DNA of 64,000 nucleotides. It comes from Diadophis punctatus similis (lineage: Eukaryota > Chordata > Lepidosauria > Squamata > Dipsadidae). Below, in pieces: positions 31,680-42,895 of the stretch. The first letter of the stretch is position 1; every line of letters starts with the position of its first letter. The stretch covers positions 248,597,856 through 248,661,855 of the forward strand of contig JALIGW010000002.1 of assembly GCA_023053685.1 (NCBI GenBank), in the 5' to 3' direction. The position numbers and the translations under genes were made by a program. Below the pieces are notes generated by a model. That model was not told the origin of the DNA. It did no database searches and was given only the letters and a program-made list of their open reading frames with translations.

Positions 31680-32615
31680 ATGTTTACTACAGCAATTATT
31701 GGATAGAATCTCTATAATTAAGATGAATACAACATGTAATAGAATAATTTGAAAGGACCTTGAAGGTCTTCTAGTCCAACCCTCTCCTCATGCGATAGAC
31801 CTTTTACCATTTCAGACAAATGGCTGTCAAATCTCTTTTTGAAAGCCTCCAGTAATGGAGCACCCAAAACCTCTGAAGGGAAGCTATTCCATTGGTTGAT
31901 TGCTGTAATCGTTAGGGATTTTCTCTTTAGTTCTAGGTTGCTTCTCTCTCTCGTTAGTTTTCATCCATTGTTTCTTTTCTTTGGAAAATAGATGGACTTG
32001 TCTTTTGTCTTTATAGGAGCCCCACAAATACTGGAACACTGCTATTATGTCTCCGGTAGTCCTTCTCATTAGACTAGACATACTCAATTCCTGTAACCAT
32101 TCTTTGTATGTTTTAGCCTCCAGCACCCTAATTACCAAAGATGCATTTTTTGTTTCAGACTTTACCAATATTTGTAAGTGATACTCCATTTAAACAATGG
32201 CAGATGGAGATCTCTAAGTATATATTGCAAGGGAAAAAACAAGAATTAAATATAAATGATTGCAATACACTAAGGAAAGGGGAGGCTTGGGTTTATCAGA
32301 TTTGAAATTGTATTTTGATCCTTGTTGTTTTGTCTGGCAAAAAGATTGGGTGACTCTCCAAACTAAGGGGTTACCTGAGCCAGAGAGCCATGAATTAAGA
32401 TTTTGAAGGCATGACTATTTATGGTATGATATGGTTAGGGAATGATATAAAGGCAATGAATTTTGGAAATATAAAGAAGAGTTTTTTATCATTTATGGTG
32501 GGGATGTCACAAAGCAAAGGATTGTTTGAGTAAGAGACACATCTTAATGCAGAAGACTATTAAAGTGAATATAAAGATAAAAGCTTAATGGATAAGGAAC
32601 TTGGAAAAATAGGTC
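31680..32615. mobile_element. L1 segment with CR1 inside, unit B
   Basis: The plus-strand L1 at 31690-31740 and 32175-32610 surrounds a minus-strand CR1 at 31745-32165 (SLMRRTTGDIIAVFQYL). The CR1 shows the uninterrupted TA site at 31955-31956 corresponding to the unit A insertion. Confidence 0.8.
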
Positions 32616-32929
32616 CTTTTTAGTTGAACCTGGTTAATACATGGAGGGGGCACTAATAGGAAATACCGGGCTTTCTGGCTAGACATGGAAATAAAAAATC
32701 AAAAAGACACAGTGGCAGATCAATGCAATATTATTGCCAAGAAAACATAACAGGGTCCATAACAGAACAAAAGAGTTGAAAGGGACCTTTGAAATCTGCC
32801 AGTCCAATCCCTTGCTGAAGCAGGAGGCCCTGACAAAAATGACAACTTTATCACCCAAAAGATAGAGGATGGAATTAGAGGGTGATTTATAATGGATTTA
32901 ATACTAAGAGAGAAAACATGAAACAGCAA

Positions 32930-33320
32930 CGAACATATTTGTGGGTTTGAGGCTAAAACATACAAAGATGGTTGCAGGAGTTAGGTATGTCTATATAGAA
33001 GGAGGAGGGGTGAAATGCTCGCAGTCTTCCAATATCTGAGGGGCTGCCACAAAGGAGAGGGGCTCAACCTTTTCTCCAGAGCATCTGAAGGCAGAACAGG
33101 AAACAATGGATGGAAACGAAACAAGGAGAGAAGCAACCTAGAAACGAGGAGACATTTCCTGAGTGTGAGAACAATTAACCGGTTTTCCTGCAGAAGTTGT
33201 GGCTGTTCTATCACTGGAGGCTTTCAGGAAGACATTGGACAGCCATGTGCCTGAAATGTATAAGGTCTCCTGCTGGAGCAGGGGGCTGGACTGGATGACC
33301 TCAAAGATCCCTTCCAACTG
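32930..33320 (+). mobile_element. CR1 3' fragment, unit B
   Basis: LAVFQYLRGCHKGEGLNLFS ... INRFSCRSCGCS, the counterpart of 19850-20215. A short reverse CR1 end lies just upstream (32770-32835). Confidence 0.85.
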
Positions 33321-33420
33321 TTCTTCCGCAATTCTAGTTGCTTCTCTGCTTCCACGCCGTGGAGGGAACCAAACAGCCTGAGTTGCTCCCGGATTCTCCT
33401 CCGATCTGCCCTCAACTCAC

Positions 33421-33580
33421 CTTCCCGCTGATGCTTCGAAAGAGGCCCGAGAGCCTCTCTGCACGCCACTCTGCGCTCGTGTTCCGTGAGTGTTCCGGAA
33501 GAGGAAGTTCCTGTGCTCCTCTCCATCCTTTCTAGCAATACAGTACTCGATGGTTTTAACTCCTTTAAACTCAACCACAG
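33421..33580 (-). promoter_or_regulatory. Candidate first exon / promoter, unit B
   Basis: Splice donor ACTCAC (complement GTGAGT) at 33415-33420. The CCGGAAGAGGAAGT pair lies near 33494-33508, as in unit A. Confidence 0.5.
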
Positions 33581-33774
33581 AGGCCGCTGTTATACTGTTG
33601 GCTTTCTAGGCACAGATATCTTGCGATAGGAAGCCGAAAAACAGGCTTGTCCCGTCTCTACCGATAGCATTGGCCAGATCGTCTCACTGATTACGTGCTA
33701 TCAATCACTTTCAGACTCCTAGCAACCTATCTTTGCAGCTGATCCAAGTGAAATAGTGAAATATGTACTTAGCT

Positions 33775-33915
33775 TGTGAAGATTAGCTGTATGCTCCCTC
33801 TTTTCTGTGTCAGTCCTTCAAATACTGAGAGACTGCTATCATATCAATCCCCAGTCCTCTCTGTTATCCAATTCCTACAATCGTTCATTGTATGTTTTAC
33901 CTTGCAGTCCCCTAA
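33775..33915 (-). mobile_element. CR1 fragment
   Basis: Minus-strand CR1 phrases ATACTGAGAGACTGCTATCA and TTGTATGTTTTACCTTGCAG. Interrupted further right by repeats. Confidence 0.65.
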
Positions 33916-33980
33916 ATATCTTTGGTGACAAAAAGGTCATAAGATAGAGAAAACTCAACAAATGTCTCAGTGACATTTTT

Positions 33981-34870
33981 GGGCTCAGTTGTGGTCGTAA
34001 GTCGGGGACTATCCTGTACTGGTTCAATCTTCTTTTTACCAGTTTGCAGACTGCATCCACACCTTGCAGTGGGTAGGTAGTCCTCTACTTACAACTGTTC
34101 ATTTAATGACCATTCGAAGTGAAAACGGAACTGAAAATAACGACTTAGGACCGTTTTTCACAGTTAAAGAAAGTTGGAGCATCCCCATGGTCACGTGATC
34201 AAAATTCAGACGCTTGGCAACTGACTCACATTTACGACGGATGTCACGTCCCACGGTCACGTTTTGAGACATTCTGACAAGCAAAGTCAGTAGGGAAGAC
34301 AGATTCACTTAAGAACCGTGCTATTCACTTAACAACTGGAGTGATTCATTTAACAGCCGGATTCACTGAACGGCCCTGAACAGCACTGAAAAAACAGAGT
34401 TAGGATTTAGGGACTTAAGCCGGATTCACTTAACAGCCGTGTTCCTAACAATTGCAGGGATTCACTTAGCAACTAGGGCAAGAAAGGTCGTAAAATGGGG
34501 CAAAGCTCACTTAACAACAGTCTCGCTCGGCAACAGGAACATTGGGTTCAGTTGTGGTCGTAAGTCGAGGACTATCCTGTACTGGTTCAATCTTCTTTTT
34601 ACCAGTTTGCAGACTGCATCCACACCTTGCAGTGGGTAGGTAGTCCTCTACTTACAACTGTTCATTTAATGACCATTCGAAGTTACAACGGCACTGAAAA
34701 AAACAACTTAGGACCGTTTTTCACAGTTAAAGACCGTTGGAGCATCCCCATGGTCACGTGATCAAAATTCAGACGCTTGGCAACTGACTCACATTTACGA
34801 TGGATGTCACGTCCCAGGGTCACGTTTTGCGACCTTCTGACAACAAAGTGGAAAATGGCCAACTGCCATT
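33981..34870. repeat. Tandem duplication, 563-bp period, of GTCGTAAGTC-family sequence
   Basis: 33981-34543 repeats from 34544 to about 34870 with few differences (GTGGTCGTAAGTCGGGGAC versus GTCGAGGAC; CAGACTGCATCCACACCTTG in both). About 1.6 copies. Confidence 0.88.
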
Positions 34871-34914
34871 TTCTGGTTATCAACAGAAGCTTCTAGGTAC
34901 AGTATTTCCTGAAG

Positions 34915-35153
34915 TGGTGCAGTGGTGCAGTGGTTAAATGCAGCCATTGCAGGCTGACTGCTAGTTCAACAGTTCAGCTGTTCAAATCTCACTAGGCTCA
35001 AGGTTGACTCAGCCTTCCATCCTTCCGAGGTCGGTAAAATGAGGACCCAGATTGTTGGGGGCAATATGCTGAACTCTGTAAACCGCTTAGAGAGGGCTGT
35101 AAAGCACTATGAAGCGGTATATAAGTAAAGTGCTATTGCTATTGCTATTGCCA
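34915..35153 (+). mobile_element. tRNA-derived SINE
   Basis: A-box-like TGGTGCAGTGGTTAA and B-box-like GTTCAAATCTC are spaced as in a tRNA promoter. Then follow CTCAAGGTTGACTCAGCCTT, GCGGTATATAAGTAAAGTGC and an (ATTGCT)n tail. It resembles squamate SINEs; the exact family name is not assigned. Not a tRNA gene. Confidence 0.82.
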
Positions 35154-35159
35154 TAGGTT

Positions 35160-35740
35160 CACCATCACTGCAGTATAACATAGTACTAACACTTGATGTG
35201 CTCTTGACACTATCCCTCTGCAGGGGTGGGTTCTAACTTACGTCACTGCTGGTTCGCTTCCTCACGCGCCGTGTGGGTGTGCGTGTGTTGTGTGCCACAT
35301 GGGCATGCATGCGCAGTGCCGGAAACCTAGCTTCTGCGCATGCACAAAAGCAAAACACAAAATGGTGCCGCCTATGGCACCGCCTAGAGAGCCAGTTTGG
35401 GGGCATTGCCAGCCAGCAATCGCTCCCAGTTCGGCGAGCGGGGGGGGGGGGATTCCCGCTACCGGTTCTATAGAACCGGTCCGAACCAGGAGCAACCCAC
35501 CTCTGTCCCTCTGGTGCTGCAGACTAGGACTGCATTGAGTTTTTTGCCAGTTACAACACACTGCTATCTCATATGGAAGTGTTTCTAGGTCCCTCTCACA
35601 ATTACTGCTCTTGAGCCAGGTACAACCTCTTCTATAGATGTGCATTTAGCTTTTCTTGCCTAAGTGTAAGGCCTTATTTTACTCACCACTGACTTGCATT
35701 TTGCTGGAAAGGGCCCAGTGCTCACATATAGAGGGCTAAA
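35160..35740 (-). mobile_element. CR1 fragment split by a hAT element
   Basis: Minus-strand CR1 at 35160-35220 and 35506-35730 (ACTATCCCTCTG, then GGTGCTGCAGACTAGGACTG), parallel to 20860-21110. Interrupted by 35221-35505. Confidence 0.75.
35221..35505. mobile_element. hAT miniature element with perfect 8-bp target copies
   Basis: 285 bp, termini CAGGGGTGGGTTCT and AGCAACCCACCTCTG, flanked by TCCCTCTG at 35213-35220 and 35506-35513. The interior ends with ACCGGTTCTATAGAACCGGT, a perfect palindrome. Confidence 0.92.
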
Positions 35741-35903
35741 TAGTATGTCTCTCCTTCTCTTACATGGGTCGCCTAGCTACCTCTCGGTTGGGACTCTGGG
35801 CTGCTTCTCAGCTGGGCCGCCTCTCAGCTGGGCCACTTCTTTGTTCAAGTTCAAGTTCTTTTTTAAAAATCGCTAATTTTGATGTTACCTTCTTGATATA
35901 GCC

Positions 35904-36284
35904 CAGTAATGGCTAACCTTTTTTGGCACCAAGTGCTGACACAGGAGTGCCATCGAACCCCAAAACCCGGAAGAGAGCAGCTGGCTGGTGCGCATGGGTG
36001 TGCGGCCAGCCACTCTCTTCTAGGTTCCGTTGTGCGCATGCATGCAGGCCAGCTGGTCTTTGCGCATGCGTGCGATGGAACCCAGAAGAGAGCAGCTGGC
36101 TGCATACCCATGCACAGTCACTAGCTGCACTTCCAGGTTCCATCATGCGCATGTGCAAAGACAAGCTAGCCAGCGTGCATGCGCACGATGGAACCCAGAA
36201 GTGCAGCTGGCGATGGCACGCGTGCCAAGAGAGAGGGCTCTGCGTGCCATCTCTGGCACGCATGCCATAGGTTCACCATTATGG
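35904..36284. mobile_element. hAT miniature element (CAGTGATGGCTAACC family)
   Basis: 381 bp. Flanked by ATATAGCC at 35896-35903 and 36285-36292. The interior repeats GATGGAACCCAGAAGAGAGC-like phrases. This is the intact-flank version of 26302-26757. Confidence 0.88.
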
Positions 36285-36429
36285 ATATAGCCTGTATTCC
36301 ACACATGTATTGAAAATGATAGATGAATAAAATTTGCAAAGTAAAACAAAATCTCAGCTTAAAAGAAAAAATAGTATCTCAACTGAGAGCATCAAAGAGA
36401 TATCAGCTTGTTGTTAGTGTAAAAAAGCT

Positions 36430-36476
36430 TGTATGTATGTATGTATGTATGTATGTTTGTATGTATGTATGTATGT
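36430..36476. repeat. TATG tetranucleotide microsatellite
   Basis: (TATG)n with one TTTG variant. A shorter allele-like version sits at 26906-26920. Confidence 0.93.
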
Positions 36477-36800
36477 TATAAAAAGATAATACGAGGTAGG
36501 TCACAAAGATCCACAAAATAGTTAAAAGTATTAGAAATGTAAAAATATTGTTTAAAAGAATGCAGTCTCTGACTTTTTGTGATCTACAAAAGAAGTTAGA
36601 ATGATAATTGCAGTTTAGGGTAATAAAAGCAGTTCTGGGGAATATACGATTTAGGTAATAAAAATTTAGGATCCAGCTGTAAAACTTTACAATAATTATA
36701 ACAACTTTTTAAAAAGTTCATTCAGTTTTCTCAGGATCATTCAATATATTTTTAAAAATTGTATTCAATTCATTCATGATTATTTAATTAGTAAAGACTA
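36477..36800. other. Non-coding stretch, nothing recognised
   Basis: AT-rich, no repeat or frame that I can identify. Confidence 0.4.
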
Positions 36801-36804
36801 GAAT

Positions 36805-37022
36805 CCAAATATTTATTTCTTTATTTATTTGTTCAGATTTGTATGCCGCCCAACTCCCAGGAGACTGGGCGGCTTATAGAAAGAGAAAACATGTAAATGA
36901 ACAAATACATAAAAACATTAAAAAATACATATAAAGTTAAAAGACCAATCACACATAAAAGGGATGACCACTTTAAATTATTCCGAGCTGTCCCTATCCC
37001 CACGATATATATTATTTTATAT
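36805..37022 (-). mobile_element. L2-like LINE 3' UTR fragment
   Basis: TATGCCGCCCAACTCCCAGG and the following AT-rich sequence match 23560-23700, with a TTTATTTATTT tail on the left. Confidence 0.65.
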
Positions 37023-37023
37023 T

Positions 37024-37100
37024 GAATAGAATAGAATAGAATAGAATAGAATAGAATAGAATAGAATAGAATAGAATAGAATAGAATAGAATAGAAAAGA
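37024..37100. repeat. AATAG pentanucleotide microsatellite
   Basis: About 14 units of GAATA, directly attached to the 3' end of the LINE fragment at 37102-37375. A second tract is at 58542-58620. Confidence 0.96.
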
Positions 37101-37101
37101 A

Positions 37102-37375
37102 CAGAATTCTTTATTGCCCAAGTGTGATTGGACACAAAAGGAATTTGTCTTTGGTTCATATGCTCTCAGTGTACATAAAAGAAAAAAAATAAATTCATCA
37201 AGAATCATAAGATACAACACTTTTTGACACTTGCAGTATACAGGTCCTCAATGGAAGGCAGGTTTGTAACCAGTTTTTTTCTGAAGTTCTAATTATCCGT
37301 TGAAATCTGTGTCTGTCTGGTTTGGTTGCAGAACTAAACCAGACAGTTAGAGGTGCAGATGACAAACTCAATAAT
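37102..37375 (-). mobile_element. LINE 3' end with AATAG tail
   Basis: The reverse strand reads LTVWFSSATKPDRHRFQRII, then VTNLPSIEDLYTASVKKC, then a 3' UTR (TCCAATCACACTTGGGCAAT) and the pentanucleotide tail. Probably the snake CR1/L3-like group. Confidence 0.65.
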
Positions 37376-38057
37376 TCCTCTGTAAAACTGAATCAGCAGC
37401 TACTTGGGCAGTTTGAGCTTTCTGAGTTGGCGCAAAAAGAACATTCTTTGTTGTGTTAAAAGAACGATGCAGTCAATATTGAAGAAAAACAGTTCAGTCT
37501 ATATAAAGAAAATTTTCTCAATGCTGAAAAACTTTGTCGATGCTAAAGAACAAAGGAACCAGTCTGATTACGCTACAAGCAGACCAGAATTTGCATCCAA
37601 ATAAACGTTTGACCTCCAACATTTTAATATTTCTTTTCCCGCCAAGTCATTTCCCCCCCTCCTTTCAACCCCCCACCCCGGTGGTTGGATTTCTGTGCAT
37701 GTTTGGGTTGTTTTAAATATTTTTAATTAGATTATTCAGGAGAGCCCCACATCTGCATGTCTGCTCTCTGCAGCTGTGATTTTCCAGTCCTGGAATCTGG
37801 ACTGCATAATCTGGAGGACAACAAGGTAGAAGACGGAATCTCCACATGTTGGAATTACATAATCAATATAGAAAAACCACCACCCAAAAGCCTTTTTGAG
37901 GTATTCCATAATTTCTGCAAAAAGAAATATCCAGTTAATTTCTACTGATGGGAAATCAGTAATGAAATTCAACCCCTCTCTAAACTCATCAACTTTTGTG
38001 GATTTTCTTGTATCACCATGTTGGAATTCTGACTGAAACATTTCCACAAACAGGACA

Positions 38058-39425
38058 CTAATACAGTTTTTCTCTTGCGTGAGTCCTCTGGTGTGTCACC
38101 ATGTTGGAATTCTGACTGAAACTTTTGCCACAAACAGGACACTCATACGGTTTTTCTCCTGTGTGAGTCCTCAGGTGCATCATGATGAAATTCTGACTGA
38201 AACCTTTGCCACAAACAGGACACTCATACGGTTTCTCTCCTGTGTGGATCCTCTGGTGTGTCACCAGGCCAGAAGTATGACTGAAAGCTTTCCCACAGAC
38301 AGGACATTCAAAAGGTTTATCTCCTGTGTGGATCCTCTGGTGACTTGTGAGCTGGAATTTCCTGATGAAACTTTTCCCACAATCAAGACAATCAAAGTGT
38401 TTACCTCCTGTGTGAGTCCTTTGGTGTATCACCAGGTAGGAATTCTTACTGAAACCTATCCCACAATCAGGACATTCAAAAAGTTTATCTCCTGTGTGGA
38501 TCCTCTGGTGCCTTGTGAGCTGGTTTTTTTTAATGAAACTTTTCCCACAATCAGGACAATCGAAGTGTTTACCTCCTGTGTGAGTCCTCAGGTGTATCAC
38601 CAGGATGGAACTTTGACTGAAATGTTTTTCACAATAAGGACATTCAAAGTCTTTCTCTGCTGTGTGTGTCCTCTGGTGTGTTACGAGGCTGGATTTCTGA
38701 CTGAAACGTTTTTTACAATCAGGACATTCAAAGGGTTTCTCTCCCAAGTGAGTCCTCTGGTGTTTCATAAGGTGGGAATTCTGACTGTAACATTTACCAC
38801 AAACAGGACATTCAAATGGTTTCTCTCCTGTATGAGTCCTCTGGTGTATCACTAGGTTGCAATTGTACCTGAAACCTTTCCCACAGGAAGGGCATGGAAA
38901 GGGTTTGTCTCCTGTGTGTGTCCTCTGGTGACTCATGAACTGGAATTTTCTCACGAATCTTTCCTCACAATATGGACACTGATATGATTTCACTCGTGTA
39001 TGAATCCTCTGGTGTTTCGCCCGGCCGGAACTCTGACTGAAACTTTTCCCACAGACAGCACATTCAAATGGTTTCTCTCCCGTGTGAGCTCTCTGGTGTA
39101 TCAGCAGCTGGGCATTCTGATGGAAAGTTTTCCCACAAAGAGCACATTCAAATGGTTTTTCTCCCGTGTGAGCTCTCTGGTGTACCAGAAGCTGGGAACT
39201 TGTGCGAAAAGTTTTCCCACAAAGAGCACATTCAAAGGGTTTTTCTCCTGTGTGAGTCCTCTGGTGCATCATCATGTTGAAATTCTGACTGAAACATTTC
39301 CCACAGTCAGGACATTCAAAAGGTTTCTCCCCCGTATGTGTTCTCTGGTGAATCACCAGGTTGGAATTACTACTGAAAAATTTCCCACAATCAGGACACT
39401 CATGTGATTTCTTTTTTGTGTCCAT
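38058..39425 (-). CDS. C2H2 zinc-finger array protein, copy C (16 fingers)
   Basis: 455 residues and 16 C2H2 fingers, all with both Cys and both His present. Finger 15 is one residue short in its helix (NFIMMH versus NFNMMMH). The start ATG 39423-39425 (MDTKKKSHECPDC) lies two codons after the shared TAG (39429-39431). The end is a shared GAG-to-TAG change (38055-38057) right after a linker (AREKLY), beyond which a decayed finger continues. A sequence-specific DNA-binding role in the nucleus is expected from the family. No effector domain is encoded in this frame, so either it acts as a bare array or the true N-terminus is spliced elsewhere. Fingers 3 and 4 (CALCGKTF, HQRAH) are private to this copy. 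Confidence 0.7.
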   Translation of the reverse strand: MDTKKKSHECPDCGKFFSSNSNLVIHQRTHTGEKPFECPDCGKCFSQNFNMMMHQRTHTGEKPFECALCGKTFRTSSQLLVHQRAHTGEKPFECALCGKTFHQNAQLLIHQRAHTGEKPFECAVCGKSFSQSSGRAKHQRIHTRVKSYQCPYCEERFVRKFQFMSHQRTHTGDKPFPCPSCGKGFRYNCNLVIHQRTHTGEKPFECPVCGKCYSQNSHLMKHQRTHLGEKPFECPDCKKRFSQKSSLVTHQRTHTAEKDFECPYCEKHFSQSSILVIHLRTHTGGKHFDCPDCGKSFIKKNQLTRHQRIHTGDKLFECPDCGIGFSKNSYLVIHQRTHTGGKHFDCLDCGKSFIRKFQLTSHQRIHTGDKPFECPVCGKAFSHTSGLVTHQRIHTGEKPYECPVCGKGFSQNFIMMHLRTHTGEKPYECPVCGKSFSQNSNMVTHQRTHAREKLY

Positions 39426-39620
39426 CCTCTAGCGTATCACCAGGCCGGAGTTCTGACCGAAACTTTTCCCACAATCAGAGCATTCAAAGAATTTCTCCCT
39501 GGTATGAGTTCTCTAATGTATCAGTAAGTTGCCATGCTCAATACATTGGGAGCACTTGTAGAGCTTCTCTCCTTTTTTGGTCCATCCATGAACCACAAGA
39601 GAGCTGTTCTGACTTAAGTT
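39426..39620 (-). pseudogene. Decayed upstream fingers of copy C
   Basis: Same two-finger remnant with TAG stops as in A, B and D. Further left on the minus strand there are additional eroded finger words near 39560-39690 (GCACGTTTCCCATAATAGG on plus). Confidence 0.7.
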
Positions 39621-39739
39621 TTGCCACATTAGTATTGCTTTTCTCCAATATGGACCATTTCGTGCATACTCAGTTGTGATTTGAAACATGCACGTTTCCC
39701 ATAATAGGCACGTCCATGCAGCTGCAAAAGGGGATCACG

Positions 39740-39930
39740 TGACCCTAGAACACGGCAACCGTCATAAATGGGAGTTAGCTGCCAAGCATCCAAATATAAA
39801 TCATGTGACAATGGTGATGCTTCAATAGTCATAAGAATGAAAAATGGTCATAAGTCCATTTTTTCATTGGCGCTGTAACTTCGAACGGTTACTAAATGAA
39901 CTGTTGTAAGTTGAGGACTACCTGTAATGT
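39740..39930. mobile_element. Miniature element inside the finger exon, copy C
   Basis: The longest of the four shared copies. It includes GATCACGTGACCCTAG and CGGCAACCGTCATAAATG and ends GTTGTAAGTTGAGGACTACC. Confidence 0.72.
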
Positions 39931-39944
39931 ATCCTTGAGTTCTG

Positions 39945-40134
39945 CATACTCCACTTTTTCCAGTTTGAAATCTCTCCTTGATCACCTGCTGGGGAAGGAG
40001 AAGAATTTTGGGGTTTTCTGAAGGAAATGAAAAATATTTTGATTTCTGCCTTGATTTGTTTTCCTTTTTAACGTTGCTTGTTATTCTCAGTTGTCCGGAG
40101 TGCTCTTATTGCAGTCTTCTTTCTCTATACGATT
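39945..40134 (-). other. 5' part of finger exon, copy C
   Basis: Minus-strand CGTATAG precedes AGAAAGAAGACTGC at 40134. Homologous to the other exon starts. Confidence 0.48.
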
Positions 40135-40339
40135 CAAAGGCAAGAGTAACTTTTATTGTTTATAAAGGTTGCAAAAGATGTGAAAAAAGAAAAGCATGTA
40201 CATTAAAGGTAAATAGCAAACATGTCACAAAGAACATCTTACATAAATTATGATTCATTTCACACACTGAAGATTACCGAGATCCAAGTCCACATTTACA
40301 TTCAACCATGAAATGCTCTTGTTGATTTGGGTCAATACA

Positions 40340-41300
40340 CATTCTTAGTACAGCAATTATTGGAAAGAATCGCTATAATTAAGATGAATACAACATATAA
40401 CAGAACAATAGAGTTGGAAGGGACCTTAAAGGTCTTCTGGTCCAACTCTCTGCTCAAATCTCCGCATACCTCCCTACGACCGGTTAGGTCCCACAGAGTT
40501 GGTCTCCTCCAGGTCCCATCGACCAAGCAATGCCGGTTGGCGGGGCCGAGGGGGAGAGCCTTCTCTCTGGGAGCCCCCTCCCTTTGGAACCAACTCCCTC
40601 CAGAGATCAGGACTATCCCCACCCTGCTGGCCTTCCGTAAAGCAATAAAAACTTGGCTCTTCCGGCAGGCGGGGTATGAGTGAAAGTTCTTTTTAAAATA
40701 TTGATAGTATTTTAACATGTTTTTTTAAAAATTGCTTTTATTGATTATATGTTTCTATACCTGTTGTTAGCCGCCCAGAGTCCCCCGGGAGTTGGGCAGC
40801 ATAGAAATTTTAATAAATAAAATAAATAAAATAAATAATTTTAATAAATAAACGATAGACCTTATACCATTTCAGACAAGCCGCCGTCAAATCTTTTTTT
40901 GAAAGCCTGCAATGATTGAGCCCCCAAAACTTCTGAAGTCAAGCTATTCCAGATTGCCGTAATCGTTAGAAATTTTCTCTTTAGTTCTAGGTTGCATCTC
41001 TCTTTGATTAGTTTCCATCCATTGTTTATTTTGGTTCTTTGGAAAATAGTTTGACTTGTCTATGTCTCTGTAGGAGCCCCTCAAATATTGGAACACTGCT
41101 ATTATGTCTCCGCTAGTCCTTCTCATTAGACTAGACATACCCAATTCCTGTAACCATTTTTTGTATGTTTTAGCCTCCAGCTTATCACTTGTGATACTCC
41201 ATTTAAACAATGGAAGATGAAGACCTCTATGTTTATATTGCAAGGGGAAAAAGCCAAGATTTAAATATAAATTATTGCAAGACTCTACGGAAAGAATTAA
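40340..41300. mobile_element. L1/CR1 debris with nested L2-like LINE, unit C
   Basis: L1 (LLERIAIIKMNTTYN) at about 40350-40400, CR1 minus strand at 40405-40450 and 40862-41190 (SLMRRTSGDIIAVFQYLRGS), L1 again at 41200-41300. The CR1 is split by the element at 40453-40860. The CR1 TA at 41009-41010 is the empty site for the unit A insertion. Confidence 0.78.
40453..40860 (+). mobile_element. L2-like LINE 3' end (ORF2 C-terminus)
   Basis: Frame to TGA at 40681-40683: RAFSLGAPSLWNQLPPEIRT followed by IPTLLAFRKAIKTWLF, the usual C-terminus of L2/CR1-type LINEs. The 3' UTR has GAGTTGGGCAGCATAGAAAT and an (AAATA)n tail at 40810-40855. Confidence 0.8.
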
Positions 41301-41939
41301 AAAACGCCACATTCTTAGCACCACAAAGGGTTATTATAAACCATATGCGGAAGTGATGGGGATAGATTATACAATTGTAGATATATGATTTCAGAGAAAA
41401 ATAGAAATAAACAAACCTACAAATTTATATATCTGGAAAATCCATGTGCTTTCAGCCTGGAACATGTCCCAAAATGGTTACAGTCAAACCTTTCCAACTA
41501 CTTTAGAGATGTGGAGGCTTTAACTGATGAAATGATGCCTAAAGCCTCAGCAAGATTTGAAGCACCTGTTTTGCCCGTGGAAGTCCTGAGATTCAGATAA
41601 GGGCAGAAAATATTGTCCACAAACACTCTGGTGACACTCCTATTGAAACAGTCCTCACTTACTGACTGCATTTGGGATTGGCATCTGTGTCACTAAGCAG
41701 CCTGATCATGAAGCATGATGTCACGTGATAGTGCCAACCTATGTTACTCTGCAGCTGTGGATTGTCAAAGGCAATTTTACCTAATCCGTGGCTTGCAACT
41801 TCTTGCAGGCATCCCTACTGATTTTGCTTGTCAGAAGCAAGCTGGGAAGATCACAAATGGGGATTCTAAGTGTGGGATGCTGCAACCATCATAAATGTGC
41901 AGCGCTTGGTAGAATCCAAATTGGTGCAACTACAAATTA

Positions 41940-42170
41940 AAGGCAGAACAAGAAACACTGGATGGAAACGAATCAAGGAGAGAAGCCACCTAGAAACAAG
42001 GAGACATTTCCTGAGCGTGAGAACAATTAACCGGTTTTCCTGCAGAAGTTGTGGCTGCTCCATCACTGGAGGATTTCAGGAAGAGACTGGACAGCCATGT
42101 GTATGAAATGTATAAGGTCTCCTGCTGGAGCAGGGGGCTGGACTAGATGACCTCAAAGATCCCTTCCAAG
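41940..42170 (+). mobile_element. CR1 3' fragment, unit C
   Basis: NTGWKRIKERSHLETRRHFL, then CRSCGCSITGGFQEE. Counterpart of 19850-20215, shortened on the left. Confidence 0.8.
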
Positions 42171-42272
42171 TGTTCTTCCGCAATTCTAGTTGCTTCTCTG
42201 CTTCCACGCCGTGGAGGGAACCAAACAGCCTGAGTTGCTCCCGGATTCTCCTCCGACCTGCCCTCAACTCAC

Positions 42273-42440
42273 CTCATCCAGCTGATGCTTCCATCCTTGG
42301 AAGAGGCGCGAGAGCCTCTCCGCTCGCCACTCTCCTCCCGTGTTCCGTGAGTGTTCCGGAAGAGGAAGTTCCTCTGTGCGTCTCCTCTCCTTCCATCCTT
42401 TCTAGCAATACAGTACTCGATGGTTTTAACTCCTTTAAAC
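42273..42440 (-). promoter_or_regulatory. Candidate first exon / promoter, unit C
   Basis: Minus strand ends GCTGGATGAG, then GTGAGTTG (ACTCAC at 42267-42272). CCGGAAGAGGAAGT lies near 42356-42369. Better kept than in unit A, with CpG-rich CTCTCGCGCCTC. Confidence 0.52.
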
Positions 42441-42554
42441 TCAACCACAGAGGCCGCTGTTATACTGTTGGCTTTCTAGGCACAGATGCTGCCGTCTCGG
42501 GATAGGAAGCCGAAAAACAGGCTTGTTCCATCTCTACCAATGACAATGGCCAGA

Positions 42555-42668
42555 TGTTTAGATTTAGATTTATTATTAGAGTTGGAAGGGACCTTGTAGG
42601 TCATCTAGTCCAACCCCCTGCTCAAGCAGGAGTTCCTACACCATTTGAGACAGATGGCAGTCCAGTCA
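42555..42668 (-). mobile_element. CR1 3' terminal fragment with ATTTAG tail
   Basis: GAGTTGGAAGGGACCTTGTA through GACAGATGGCAGTCCAG, preceded by GATTTAGATTTATTA, matching the end of the CR1 copy at 49503-50110. Confidence 0.85.
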
Positions 42669-42895
42669 TGTAATACGTGATATGTTATCACGTATTACAT
42701 GGTATAAAGTCACTTTCAGACTCCTAGCAGCCTATCTTTGCAGCTGAGCCATGTGAAATAGTGAAATATGTACTTAGCTTGTGGAGATTAGCTGTATGCT
42801 CCCTCTTTTCTCTGCTAGTCGTTCAAATACTGAAAGACTGCTACCATATCACCCCCAGTCCTTCTCTCTGCTATCCAATCCCTACAATCATTTGT

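Larger units (their letters stand above)
28930..35900 (-). repeat. Zinc-finger duplication unit B
   Basis: Begins with GAACCAGCAGCTCCTTGGGC, matching 37384 of unit C. It continues through the 3' flank, finger array, L1/CR1 and first-exon segment to CR1 debris. It is closest to unit C, with whole runs around 29000-31300 nearly identical to 37400-39900. Confidence 0.8.

Noticed and set aside
34915..34990. A- and B-box-like sequence suggesting a tRNA gene
   Set aside because: It lacks a cloverleaf-compatible 3' half and continues into a SINE body with an (ATTGCT)n tail. A reverse copy is at 18424-18656.
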